A stretch of DNA of 16,637 bases from Alphaproteobacteria bacterium (GTDB lineage Bacteria; Pseudomonadota; Alphaproteobacteria; Micavibrionales; Micavibrionaceae). The notes beneath the pieces were generated by a model, which made no database searches, had not been told where the DNA came from, and worked only from the letters and a program-made list of their open reading frames with translations. Every line of letters starts with the position of its first letter. The stretch's first letter is position 1. Below, piece by piece: positions 7,062-15,499 of this stretch. Made by a program: the position numbers and the translations under genes. The DNA is taken from positions 1-16,637 of the forward strand of contig JAUILO010000043.1 of assembly GCA_030432775.1 (NCBI GenBank), written 5' to 3'.

Positions 7062-8711
7062 TTACATGCCGGAATAATTCGGGCCACCGCCACCTTCGGG
7101 AACAGTCCAGTTTATATTCTGTGATGGGTCTTTAATATCACATGTTTTACAATGAACACAGTTCTGCGCATTGATTACAAACTTATCCTGACCCTGTTCT
7201 TGTATTACTTCATAAACACCGGCCGGACAGTATCGCTGCGCTGGCTCGGCATATTGGGGAAGATTTGTATCAACCGGCACGGACGGATCCACAAGTTTTA
7301 AATGTGCCGGCTGATTTTCTTCATGGAACGTATTTGATAGCTGAACCGAACTCAAACGATCAAAGGTCAACACATTATCCGGTTTTGGATATTCGATTTT
7401 TTCGCTGTCCTCGGCTTTGTTGAGCTGTGCATGATCGGCGTGGTTTTTCATCGTATATGGTAACATCCAGCCGCCAAAGGTCTGAAAAGCTGCATGAACA
7501 ATGCCGAACCACAGCCCCTTATGAAAGCCCGGACGAATATTGCGCACCTTATATAGTTCTTTCCAGATCCAGCTTTTCTTCAGATTATGCGCATATTCTT
7601 CGCACTCGCCGCCAAACTCTAAATCAGAGCTACCGACAAGATCAATAAGCGCTTCGGCTGCGACCATACCGGATTTCATTGCAGTGTGATTACCTTTGAT
7701 TTTAGGCACATTCAAAAATCCGGCAGTATCACCAATAAGCAATCCACCAGGGAATGTTAATTTTGGCAAAGATTGAAACCCACCTTCAACCAAAGCACGC
7801 GCACCATAAGAAATGCGGCGACCGCCTTCCAGATATTTACGAATTGCCGGATGTAGTTTGAAACGCTGCATTTCCTCAAATGGCGATAAATACGGATTGC
7901 TGTAATCAAGGCCAACAACAAAACCCAAAGAAATCTTGTTATCTTCCATATGATACATCCATGATCCGCCATATGTATTCTTATCCATAGGCCAGCCAAC
8001 AGTATGAACAATCAAGCCTTCCTGATGCTGCTGGGGTGTAATTTCCCACACCTCTTTAATACCAAGACCATAAGTCTGCGGATCGCTATCCTTACGCAAA
8101 TCAAACTTATTAATTAATGTCTTTGTCAATGAACCATGACAGCCTTCGGCCAATACGGTTTGTTTGGCATGAATTTCTACACCGGGTTCAAAAGATGGTA
8201 ATTTCTCGCCATCTTTTCCGATACCCATATCACCAGTCGCAATGCCAATGACTGCGCCTTGTTCATTATATAACACCTCTGCTGCGGCAAAACCGGGGAA
8301 TATCTCTACGCCCAGTTGCTCGGCTTGCCCAGCCAGCCATTTGGTCAGGCTGCCAAGGCTTATAATGTAATTGCCTTTATTATGCATTTGTGGCGGCGTT
8401 ACCATACCGCGCGCTTTTTTCTCGGTCAGGAATAAAAATTTATCCTTCTTCGCCAGTGTATTGAGCGGCGCGCCTTTGTCTTTCCAATCAGGAATAAGCT
8501 CATCCAGCGCTCTTGTTTCAAAAACTGCGCCCGACATAGAATGCGAACCGACTTCCGAACCTTTTTCGAGTACGCATAGCTCGATATTTGTGCCTTTTTC
8601 TTCTGCGAGTTGTTTTAGCTTGATCGCGCAAGATAGCCCCGCAGGGCCTGCTCCGATAATAACAACGTCATATTCCATGACTTCTCGATCAGCACGTATT
8701 GACTGGGGCAT
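7062..8711 (-). CDS. Electron transfer flavoprotein-ubiquinone oxidoreductase
   Basis: ETF-QO oxidises reduced electron transfer flavoprotein and passes the electrons to ubiquinone, linking acyl-CoA and related dehydrogenases to the respiratory chain. It is a monotopic inner-membrane protein with FAD and one [4Fe-4S] cluster. The 549-residue product shows the FAD motif GAGPAG at 20-25, the SMSGAVFE segment, and a ferredoxin-like C-terminus with CPAGVYE (C495) and CVHCKTC (C518, C521, C524), the four cluster ligands. It ends GGGGPNYSGM, typical of the family. Length is normal. Two ATGs lie 6 nt apart, at 8717 and 8711. The AGGAGG at 8720-8725 is only 2 nt from the first but 8 nt from the second, so I take 8711. 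The gene is divergent from the uracil-DNA glycosylase gene. No ETF alpha or beta subunit gene is in the window. Confidence 0.96.
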   Translation of the reverse strand: MPQSIRADREVMEYDVVIIGAGPAGLSCAIKLKQLAEEKGTNIELCVLEKGSEVGSHSMSGAVFETRALDELIPDWKDKGAPLNTLAKKDKFLFLTEKKARGMVTPPQMHNKGNYIISLGSLTKWLAGQAEQLGVEIFPGFAAAEVLYNEQGAVIGIATGDMGIGKDGEKLPSFEPGVEIHAKQTVLAEGCHGSLTKTLINKFDLRKDSDPQTYGLGIKEVWEITPQQHQEGLIVHTVGWPMDKNTYGGSWMYHMEDNKISLGFVVGLDYSNPYLSPFEEMQRFKLHPAIRKYLEGGRRISYGARALVEGGFQSLPKLTFPGGLLIGDTAGFLNVPKIKGNHTAMKSGMVAAEALIDLVGSSDLEFGGECEEYAHNLKKSWIWKELYKVRNIRPGFHKGLWFGIVHAAFQTFGGWMLPYTMKNHADHAQLNKAEDSEKIEYPKPDNVLTFDRLSSVQLSNTFHEENQPAHLKLVDPSVPVDTNLPQYAEPAQRYCPAGVYEVIQEQGQDKFVINAQNCVHCKTCDIKDPSQNINWTVPEGGGGPNYSGM

Positions 8712-8719
8712 ATTCATAA

Positions 8720-8725
8720 CCTCCT
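8720..8725 (-). promoter_or_regulatory. Perfect Shine-Dalgarno AGGAGG for ETF-QO
   Basis: The strongest ribosome binding site in the window, on the minus strand. Its 8-nt spacing to the ATG at 8711, against 2 nt to the ATG at 8717, favours the second ATG as the real start. Confidence 0.75.
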
Positions 8726-8781
8726 AAAATTACTTACATTTTTTAGTTTACACCAGAACCCCCTTATCCCCCAAGCCTAAC

Positions 8782-8811
8782 TTGAACAGAATTCACCTGT
8801 GACCGGATAAT
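8782..8811 (+). promoter_or_regulatory. Candidate sigma-70-type promoter for the uracil-DNA glycosylase gene
   Basis: TTGAAC (8782-8787) and GATAAT (8806-8811) are separated by 18 nt, 45 nt before the gene's ATG. The -10 matches the consensus at five of six positions and the -35 at four. This lies in the 144-nt space between the divergent ETF-QO and glycosylase genes. Confidence 0.4.
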
Positions 8812-8855
8812 ATTTTTTCTTTGATTTTTAACGTAAAACTATTGATGCTGGTCAT

Positions 8856-9794
8856 ATGATTCATGCACAAGCATATATTGCAGCACTGGAATGGCATTTA
8901 GACGTTGGCGTTGACGAAGCCTTGTCTGACACCCCCATAGACAGAACAAAACTTGTCGCCCAAAGACCTGCTCAAAGGCAAGGGATGAAGGCGCAGACTT
9001 CGCATGCCACCTCTTCGGCATCGGCAGCTATACCGGAAATGCGCGAATTTGCGCCACGGCAAGACGACAAATCACTCACCGCATCAGACATTATCGCGAG
9101 CCAGAATGCGAGCGCCCCATCGGGATCAGCACTAGGCGCAGCAGAAGCCAGCGCGAAGGCGGCGGAAATTGCAAAACAAGCCAAGACCTGCGAAGAGTTA
9201 AAACAGGCTATCGAAGAATTTGACGGATTATCTATTAAACGCACAGCCAGCAATATTGTATTTTCAAGTGGTAATCCCAGCGCCAAAATTATGATTATTG
9301 GCGAAGCGCCAGGTACGGATGAAGATCGCCAGGGCGTTCCTTTTGCTGGTCAGGAAGGGCAATTACTAGATAAAATCCTCGGCTCTATCGGCCTAAACCG
9401 CGATGGCAAAACTGCCCAAGATAGCGTCTATATCACCAATATTTTGAACTGGCGCCCGCCCGGCAACCGTTCGCCGACATCGGCCGAACTGGAAATCAGC
9501 ATGGCCTTCATCGAACGCCATATTGCCCTGATCGCGCCGAAAATTATTATCATGACCGGTGGCACACCTGCCAAGTATCTTTTAAAAAACGCACAGCCCA
9601 TTTCAAAGATTCGCGGCAAGTGGCTGGATTATAATGCTGTAACGCCGGACATATATAGCGGCTTGAACGCGCCAACTGCGCCAATTTCCGCTATGACCGT
9701 GTATCACCCTTCATTCCTGCTGGGGACGCCCGCCAAAAAGAAAACGGTCTGGCAGGATATGCTGAGTCTAAAATCAAGGCTTGAATCTGCATAA
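8856..9794 (+). CDS. Uracil-DNA glycosylase, family-4-like, lacking the Fe-S cysteines
   Basis: A 312-residue member of the UDG superfamily, which removes uracil from DNA to start base-excision repair. Motif 1 is GEAPG (149-153), followed by TDEDRQGVPFAGQEGQLLD. The NILNWRPPGNRSPT segment is at 195-208, and motif 2, YHPSFLL, is at 283-289 (H284). The first 110 residues are an Ala-rich helical extension seen in alphaproteobacterial homologues. Family 4 enzymes normally bind a [4Fe-4S] cluster through four cysteines. By alignment from memory, these positions here are F122 and L125 (in EFDGLSIKR), S215 (in ELEISMAF) and I231. The only cysteine in the protein is C112, so a cluster cannot form in the usual way. 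The fold motifs are otherwise intact, so this looks like a cluster-free variant rather than a dead gene. No Shine-Dalgarno is evident at the ATG at 8856, and an in-frame TAA lies a few codons upstream. Confidence 0.88.
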   Translation: MIHAQAYIAALEWHLDVGVDEALSDTPIDRTKLVAQRPAQRQGMKAQTSHATSSASAAIPEMREFAPRQDDKSLTASDIIASQNASAPSGSALGAAEASAKAAEIAKQAKTCEELKQAIEEFDGLSIKRTASNIVFSSGNPSAKIMIIGEAPGTDEDRQGVPFAGQEGQLLDKILGSIGLNRDGKTAQDSVYITNILNWRPPGNRSPTSAELEISMAFIERHIALIAPKIIIMTGGTPAKYLLKNAQPISKIRGKWLDYNAVTPDIYSGLNAPTAPISAMTVYHPSFLLGTPAKKKTVWQDMLSLKSRLESA

Positions 9795-9901
9795 AACAGG
9801 TATGATTGTTTTGCCATAAGCGCAAATGTCCACAATTTCGCCACATTCATATGATCTCTAAAAACCATACAGAGCATGGCACAAAGCCGCAAACACCTAT
9901 T

Positions 9902-11983
9902 ATGAAAAAAGATTGGTGGCGCGATTTTGTAGACTTTTCCAAAAAAATGGTCTATTCAGACCCTACTATGCATAACATTGGCGGTAAAAAATCAGTCTGG
10001 GCTACGGCTTTGGTTGTGATATTGACAGTTTCGTCCATATCCACACAGGTCTATGCAGGCTTATCAATAACACCGGTTCCAGGCCGTAAACCGCTTGGGC
10101 TTGAGCGCGTATATGAAAATGTCACCAGCGATATCATTCCTATTCCGGTTAAAAAACCTAATCTGAACCGCCCGCTTTCAACACAGCTATTGGCATTTGG
10201 CCAGGTGCCTGTTCCAGGTAAAAAGCCCCTTGGCAAGATCGGCGAAAAACTATCCCGTGAAGATGCCGAAATTTACAGACAAATTTTTTCATATCAGGCT
10301 GATGGCCGTATGGATAAAGCCGAACATCTTTTTAGCCAATTGCAAGATATGCGCCTGCGTGGCCATGTGTTGTTCCAGCGCTACATGCATCCAACAGCTT
10401 ATAAATCCAGCTTTGATGAATTAGAAGCATGGATGGCCGCATATGCGGACCATCCGGGCGCACAGCGTATTTACAAACTGGCACTGGCTAAGATGCCGAA
10501 ATCATATCACGGCACATTAACCAAGCCGGAAATGACCAATACAAGCCACGGATATCTTGATATCGTCTTCAATCAAGGACAGCGATATAAATCACCGCGC
10601 CCTAGAAGCACCGCGCAACGCAAACAGATTATCGATATTACAAGACAGATACGTAAAGACGTCGCCAGCGGTTCACCGACCAAGGCATACAAAAAGCTGC
10701 AAAACGCCCAAGATGACTACATATTCGACTATGTCGAATTCGACCGTCTTGCTGCACATATCGCCAGAGGCTATATGCTTGCGGGCAAGCTGAACGAAGC
10801 CAGAAATCTTACCGCTACTAGCGCGAAACGCTCGGGCGAGCTGGCACCAATGACAGGCTGGGTTGGCGGCCTTGTTACTTGGCGCATGGGGCAATACGAA
10901 CAATCAGCCGCATTATTTGAGATCACCGCTTCATCACCATATAGCTCTAGCTGGACACGGGCTGCTGGTGCATACTGGGCATCACGCGCGCATATGCGCG
11001 CAGGCAATCATAAGGAAGTTACAAAATGGCTACAGGTTGCTGCAGGACACCCCAGAACATTTTACGGCCTGATTGCCACACGCGCACTTGGCTGGGATTA
11101 TGACTTCAACTGGGATATGCCGGCCTATACAGCTGAACATAAAACCATTTTAAAAGATTATCCTGCTGTATGGCGCGCCGAAGCACTTGTGATGGCAGGG
11201 CAAAACCACCTTGCCGAAGCAGAGCTTCGCCAGATCGATATCCACAAGGATCCAAAACTAAAAGAAGCTATTCTGGCCTATGCACATTATGCGGGCATGC
11301 CTTCGTTTTCTATGAGATTGGCAGAATCCATTCCTCATCCTGATGGAGGACTATACGATGCGGCTTTTTATCCGATGAGTCCATGGACACCCAAAGCCGA
11401 TTTCAAAATTGACCGCGCATTAATCAACGCGTTTATCCGTCAAGAATCACGCTTTAATCCTTTTGCTGAAAGCAGGATCGGTGCAACCGGCCTGATGCAG
11501 ATTATGCCAACGACAGCCACTTACATTGCTAAAAGCAATCCGGCGCTTAGAAACACAGATCGTTACAGCCTGAAAGACCCTCAGCTTAATCTGGAAATTG
11601 GTCAAAAATATATCGATAGTCTTTTACAGCTAGACCAAGTCAATAATGAGTTATTCTCGCTATCGATCGCTTATAACGCAGGCCCAGGAAATCTGCGCAA
11701 ATGGAAACGCGAATTTGCCGAAACAGCCCATGATCCGCTTTTATTCGTTGAAAGCATTCCTTCCGGCGAAACCCGAGCATTTGTCGAACGCGTGTTATCC
11801 AATTACTGGATTTACCGGCTTGAACTTCGCCAGGACACCCCTTCGCTTGACTCCGTGGCCGGCGGTGGCTGGGCACAATATGTGCAGCTTGACCGCAAAG
11901 CCGTGCGCACAGCACTGCCTAAACCCAAGCCGCGCAACCTGAACGGTTTCCCGCGTACAGAAGTCGCAGACGCCAACCAGTAA
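9902..11983 (+). CDS. Soluble lytic murein transglycosylase (Slt-type, family 1)
   Basis: This enzyme cleaves the MurNAc-GlcNAc bond of peptidoglycan in the periplasm, forming 1,6-anhydromuramyl ends. The C-terminal catalytic domain carries FIRQESRF with the catalytic glutamate at E515, GLMQIMP at 530-536 and AYNAGPG at 590-596, the ESR / GLMQ / AYN signature of Slt70-like enzymes. The region from about 130 to 490 is helical and repeat-like, matching the superhelical U-domain. Near the N-terminus are three proline motifs, PVPGRKP, PIPVKKP and PVPGKKP. The start is uncertain. The frame opens at TTG 9806, with ATGs at 9851, 9902 and 9968. The 9968 start gives the cleanest signal peptide (MHNIGGKKSVWATALVV onward, cleavage after VYA). 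From 9902 the signal would be preceded by about 22 charged residues. No ribosome binding site separates them. Numbering here uses 9902. Confidence 0.93.
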   Translation: MKKDWWRDFVDFSKKMVYSDPTMHNIGGKKSVWATALVVILTVSSISTQVYAGLSITPVPGRKPLGLERVYENVTSDIIPIPVKKPNLNRPLSTQLLAFGQVPVPGKKPLGKIGEKLSREDAEIYRQIFSYQADGRMDKAEHLFSQLQDMRLRGHVLFQRYMHPTAYKSSFDELEAWMAAYADHPGAQRIYKLALAKMPKSYHGTLTKPEMTNTSHGYLDIVFNQGQRYKSPRPRSTAQRKQIIDITRQIRKDVASGSPTKAYKKLQNAQDDYIFDYVEFDRLAAHIARGYMLAGKLNEARNLTATSAKRSGELAPMTGWVGGLVTWRMGQYEQSAALFEITASSPYSSSWTRAAGAYWASRAHMRAGNHKEVTKWLQVAAGHPRTFYGLIATRALGWDYDFNWDMPAYTAEHKTILKDYPAVWRAEALVMAGQNHLAEAELRQIDIHKDPKLKEAILAYAHYAGMPSFSMRLAESIPHPDGGLYDAAFYPMSPWTPKADFKIDRALINAFIRQESRFNPFAESRIGATGLMQIMPTTATYIAKSNPALRNTDRYSLKDPQLNLEIGQKYIDSLLQLDQVNNELFSLSIAYNAGPGNLRKWKREFAETAHDPLLFVESIPSGETRAFVERVLSNYWIYRLELRQDTPSLDSVAGGGWAQYVQLDRKAVRTALPKPKPRNLNGFPRTEVADANQ

Positions 11984-12206
11984 ACACATCAACGACCGCA
12001 TTGCTTTATGCCGGAAGCTTTTACCGGACATTTGCCCCCTCCTTTCCTCCAACAACCACACATAGATATTTCCAAAAACAGCATGCAACAGCCGTGGTTA
12101 TGGATTTTTTCTATCTTTTGCGTATCCTGTCTTTTGCTGCTGTAATAATCCTGATATAAAACCAGATTAGCTATAGATTACAGATGGTCAAAGAAAGTTA
12201 AGTACC

Positions 12207-14864
12207 ATGAAAACAGTAAATGATATTCGCGCCGAGTTTTTAAACTTCTTCGCAGGAAAAGGACACGAAATTGTCGAGTCCAGTTCACTCGTTCCGCATA
12301 ATGACCCGACCCTGATGTTCACAAATGCTGGCATGGTACAATTCAAGGACGTTTTCACCGGTAAAGAAAAACGCGATTACAACCGCGCCACTACTTCGCA
12401 AAAATGTGTACGGGCGGGCGGCAAACATAATGACCTTGAAAATGTAGGTTACACAGCACGTCACCATACATTCTTTGAAATGCTTGGAAATTTCTCTTTC
12501 GGTGATTACTTCAAGGAAGATGCCATTGCTTATGGCTGGGAACTGGTGACAAAGAACTTTGGCCTGCCCCCTGAAAAACTTTGCGTAACTGTGCATTCCA
12601 CAGATGAGGAAGCGGCGGCGATCTGGAAAAAAGTAACGGGCTTTAGCGATGATAAAATCATCCGCATACCTACAGATGATAATTTCTGGCGCATGGGTGA
12701 TACAGGCCCTTGTGGTCCTTGTACCGAAATATTTTATGACCATGGCGAGCATATCTGGGGCGGCCCGCCCGGCAGTCCCGAAGAAGATGGCGACCGCTTT
12801 ATTGAAATCTGGAATATCGTTTTCATGCAATATGAGCAAGTTGATTCCGATACACGCATTGACCTTCCAGCACAAAGCGTTGACACAGGTATGGGTCTGG
12901 AACGTATCGCCGCGACACTTATGGGATCAAACAACAACTACGATATAGATATCATGCGTGCCCTAATCGAACATTCAGCGGATCTGACCGGCATAGCACC
13001 GGATGGCCATATGGCTGCATCACATAAAGTGATCGCGGATCATTTACGCGCATCATCATTTTTAATGGCCGATGGCGTGATGCCATCCAATGAAGGTCGC
13101 GGTTACGTATTACGCCGTATCATGCGCCGCGGCATGCGTCACGCGCATCTTCTTGGCGCACAAGATCCACTTATGTACAAGCTATACCCGACATTGCTTA
13201 GTAAAATGGGCGAGGCATACCCAGAGCTTAAACGCGCGCAAAGCATGATTACCCAGACTTTGGAAAACGAAGAAAAGCGCTTTAAAACAACACTGGAGCG
13301 TGGTTTGAAAATGCTGGATGAAGAGACAGACAAAATCTCGAGCGGTCAAAAATTCCCGGGCGATGTGGCATTCAAACTATATGACACATTCGGTTTTCCG
13401 CTTGATTTGACACAAGATGCCTTGCGTAACAAGGAAATAGAGGTTGATACAGATAGTTTCGCAGCTTGCATGGAAGAGCAAAAAGCAAAAGCCAGAGCCG
13501 CATGGAGCGGATCAGGCGACACGGCAACCGAAGCTATTTGGTACAGCATTCTAGAAGAGCATGGCTCGACCGAATTTTTGGGCTACCATGATGATAGCGC
13601 CGAAGCCAAAATTCTCACATTAGTTAAAGACGGCCAGACTGTTGATCAGGCCAATCAAGGTGATGAAATCTGTATTGTTTGTAACCAGTCACCATTTTAC
13701 GCAGAATCAGGTGGTCAGGTTGGCGATACCGGCGTTTTCAAACTTGAAAGCGGCGCTGAAATACAAATTACAGATACACGTAAAATGGTTGGAAAAATCT
13801 GGAACCATATCGGTAAAATTACAAAAGGCAGTGTTAAGGTAGGCGATAACGCACAGCTTCATATAAACACAGAAAGGCGCGCCGAAATAAAGCGAAACCA
13901 CTCGGCAACTCATCTTCTACACACTGCGTTGCGAGACACGTTGGGCAATCATGTCTCGCAAAAAGGCTCGCTACAGGATGCACAGAGAACACGTTTTGAT
14001 ATCTCGCACCCCAATGCCATTACGCATGAGCAGGTTGCAGCCATTGAAGCCATTGTCAACCAAGAGATTCTTGCCAACACAGAGGTCACAACCCGCATTA
14101 TGGGGCTGGACGACGCACGCGAGAGCGGCGCTATGGCGCTATTTGGCGAAAAATATGATGATGAGGTTCGCGTTGTAAGTATGGGAACGAAACCAAAAGA
14201 CGAAAACATCGAATTTTCTGTCGAGCTTTGTGGCGGAACACATGTCAAACGCACAGGTGATATCGGCTTATTCAAGATTATTACAGAAAGTGCTGTATCT
14301 GCGGGCGTGAGACGTATTGAGGCCGTTACCGGACAAAATGCCCTTGCCTATCTTGAGCAACAAGAACAACGGTTAAAAGATGCAGCAGAACTGCTTAAAA
14401 CATCACCGGCCGATGTGCTCTCACGTATTGAAAGTCTTAGCGCCGACAAGAAAAAACTAGAGCAAGAAGTATCAAACCTACGCAAGGAACTCGCAACAGG
14501 TGGCGGTTCTGCAGGAAAAGCCAATGATGATGCCAAAGACATTAACGGTATGAAATTCATTGCCAAGGTTCTTACCGATTTTCCGGCCAGAGAGCTGAAA
14601 CCAATGGCTGATGAGCTAAAAACAAAACTTGGCTCAGGCATTATTGCGCTTATTTCGACAAATGATGGCAAAGCATCCATCGTTGTAGGTGTAACCAGTG
14701 ATCTAACCGAGAAAATCAGCGCCGTTGACCTTGTTAAAGTCGGCGCCGAGGCACTTGGAGGATCAGGCGGAGGCGGCAGACCAGATATGGCGCAGGCTGG
14801 CGGCCCTAATCCCGACGCGGCTGCGGATGCTGTACAGGCCATTGAAAGCAAAATTTCTTCATAA
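12207..14864 (+). CDS. alaS: Alanyl-tRNA synthetase
   Basis: AlaS charges tRNA-Ala and edits mischarged Ser or Gly. The full-length product is 885 residues, close to the E. coli enzyme. The class II catalytic core is at the N-terminus, with RATTSQKCVRAGGKHNDLEN and HHTFFEMLGNFSFGDYFK. The editing domain has its zinc-type metal ligands: H565 and H569 in HSATHLLH, and C675 and H679 in CGGTH. A coiled coil at about 720-770 leads to the C-terminal DHHA1/C-Ala region, which has the GGSGGGGRPDMAQAGG glycine-rich motif near the end. All expected elements are present, with no frameshift. The ATG at 12207 matches the usual MKTVNDIR-type start; the upstream AAAG/TTAAG gives only a weak ribosome binding site. 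The 223-nt gap before it separates it from the transglycosylase gene, so it probably has its own promoter. Confidence 0.98.
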   Translation: MKTVNDIRAEFLNFFAGKGHEIVESSSLVPHNDPTLMFTNAGMVQFKDVFTGKEKRDYNRATTSQKCVRAGGKHNDLENVGYTARHHTFFEMLGNFSFGDYFKEDAIAYGWELVTKNFGLPPEKLCVTVHSTDEEAAAIWKKVTGFSDDKIIRIPTDDNFWRMGDTGPCGPCTEIFYDHGEHIWGGPPGSPEEDGDRFIEIWNIVFMQYEQVDSDTRIDLPAQSVDTGMGLERIAATLMGSNNNYDIDIMRALIEHSADLTGIAPDGHMAASHKVIADHLRASSFLMADGVMPSNEGRGYVLRRIMRRGMRHAHLLGAQDPLMYKLYPTLLSKMGEAYPELKRAQSMITQTLENEEKRFKTTLERGLKMLDEETDKISSGQKFPGDVAFKLYDTFGFPLDLTQDALRNKEIEVDTDSFAACMEEQKAKARAAWSGSGDTATEAIWYSILEEHGSTEFLGYHDDSAEAKILTLVKDGQTVDQANQGDEICIVCNQSPFYAESGGQVGDTGVFKLESGAEIQITDTRKMVGKIWNHIGKITKGSVKVGDNAQLHINTERRAEIKRNHSATHLLHTALRDTLGNHVSQKGSLQDAQRTRFDISHPNAITHEQVAAIEAIVNQEILANTEVTTRIMGLDDARESGAMALFGEKYDDEVRVVSMGTKPKDENIEFSVELCGGTHVKRTGDIGLFKIITESAVSAGVRRIEAVTGQNALAYLEQQEQRLKDAAELLKTSPADVLSRIESLSADKKKLEQEVSNLRKELATGGGSAGKANDDAKDINGMKFIAKVLTDFPARELKPMADELKTKLGSGIIALISTNDGKASIVVGVTSDLTEKISAVDLVKVGAEALGGSGGGGRPDMAQAGGPNPDAAADAVQAIESKISS

Positions 14865-14941
14865 GCCAGCAAGTCCGGTCATATAAACCTCAGCTTTTTC
14901 TGCATAACACCAGATTTTTAAATCCGATCGCAAATTCGTGG

Positions 14942-14970
14942 TTGCGCAAGTTCGGCTGGCTCGGTATAAC
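14942..14970 (+). promoter_or_regulatory. Candidate promoter for ndk
   Basis: TTGCGC (14942-14947) and TATAAC (14965-14970) are separated by exactly 17 nt, 74 nt before the ndk start. The -10 is good and the -35 keeps only TTG. It fits independent transcription of ndk within the 180-nt gap after alaS. Confidence 0.4.
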
Positions 14971-15044
14971 CCCTTCAAATAGAAAAATAAACGGCCTTAT
15001 AAAAACGATAAGCTAACTATTAAACTTTAACTGGAGTAAGACCT

Positions 15045-15467
15045 ATGGCTTTGGAACGTACATTATCGATTATTAAACCTGATGCAACTCGTCGTAACGT
15101 TACTGGCGGCATTAACGCTGTGATTGAAAAAAGCGGCCTACGCATCGTAGCGCAAAAACGCATTCAACTTACAGAAAATCAAGCAAAAGCATTTTACGCT
15201 GTTCACGCTGAAAGACCTTTTTACAATGACCTTGTACAGTTCATGGTTTCAGGCCCTGTTGTTGTTCAGGTTCTAGAAGCAGACAACGCAGTACTTAAAT
15301 ACCGCGATGTTATGGGTGCTACAAACCCTGCAAATGCTGATGCCGGTACAATCCGCGCCGAATTTGCAGAAAGCATTGAAGCCAACTCTGTTCATGGTTC
15401 AGACAGTCTCGAAAATGCGGCAATTGAAATAGCATTCTTCTTTAGCGGCTGTGAAATCACAGGCTAA
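15045..15467 (+). CDS. ndk: Nucleoside diphosphate kinase
   Basis: Ndk transfers the gamma-phosphate from ATP to NDPs and dNDPs through a phosphohistidine intermediate, balancing nucleotide pools. The 140-residue product is the normal bacterial length. Hallmarks are ERTLSIIKPDATRRN at the N-terminus; the Kpn-loop and nucleotide-binding region ending in YRDVMGATNPANADAGTIRAEF; and the active-site segment NSVHGSDS with catalytic H117. GGAG at 15033-15036 is 8 nt upstream of the ATG, supporting this start. A strong hairpin with a T-run follows 41 nt after the stop. The gene converges on the hybrid-kinase gene with 32 nt between the stops. Confidence 0.98.
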   Translation: MALERTLSIIKPDATRRNVTGGINAVIEKSGLRIVAQKRIQLTENQAKAFYAVHAERPFYNDLVQFMVSGPVVVQVLEADNAVLKYRDVMGATNPANADAGTIRAEFAESIEANSVHGSDSLENAAIEIAFFFSGCEITG

Positions 15468-15499
15468 TACAGTCAAACAGATTATCGCTATAAACGAAG

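Noticed and set aside
9793..9812. AAAACA/TGTTTT inverted repeat just after the glycosylase stop
   Set aside because: A 6-bp AT-rich stem without a proper T-run is too weak to be a terminator.
12008..12032. CCGG...CCGG pairing in the gap after the transglycosylase
   Set aside because: Only 4 bp pair, and no T-run follows, so it is not a supported terminator.
11795..12088. A 97-codon minus-strand frame spanning the transglycosylase end and the following gap
   Set aside because: Most of it is antisense to the transglycosylase C-terminus. The protein shows no domain, and there is no start signal.
12285..12875. A 196-codon minus-strand open frame inside alaS
   Set aside because: Entirely antisense to the conserved AlaS catalytic core, with no recognisable motif.
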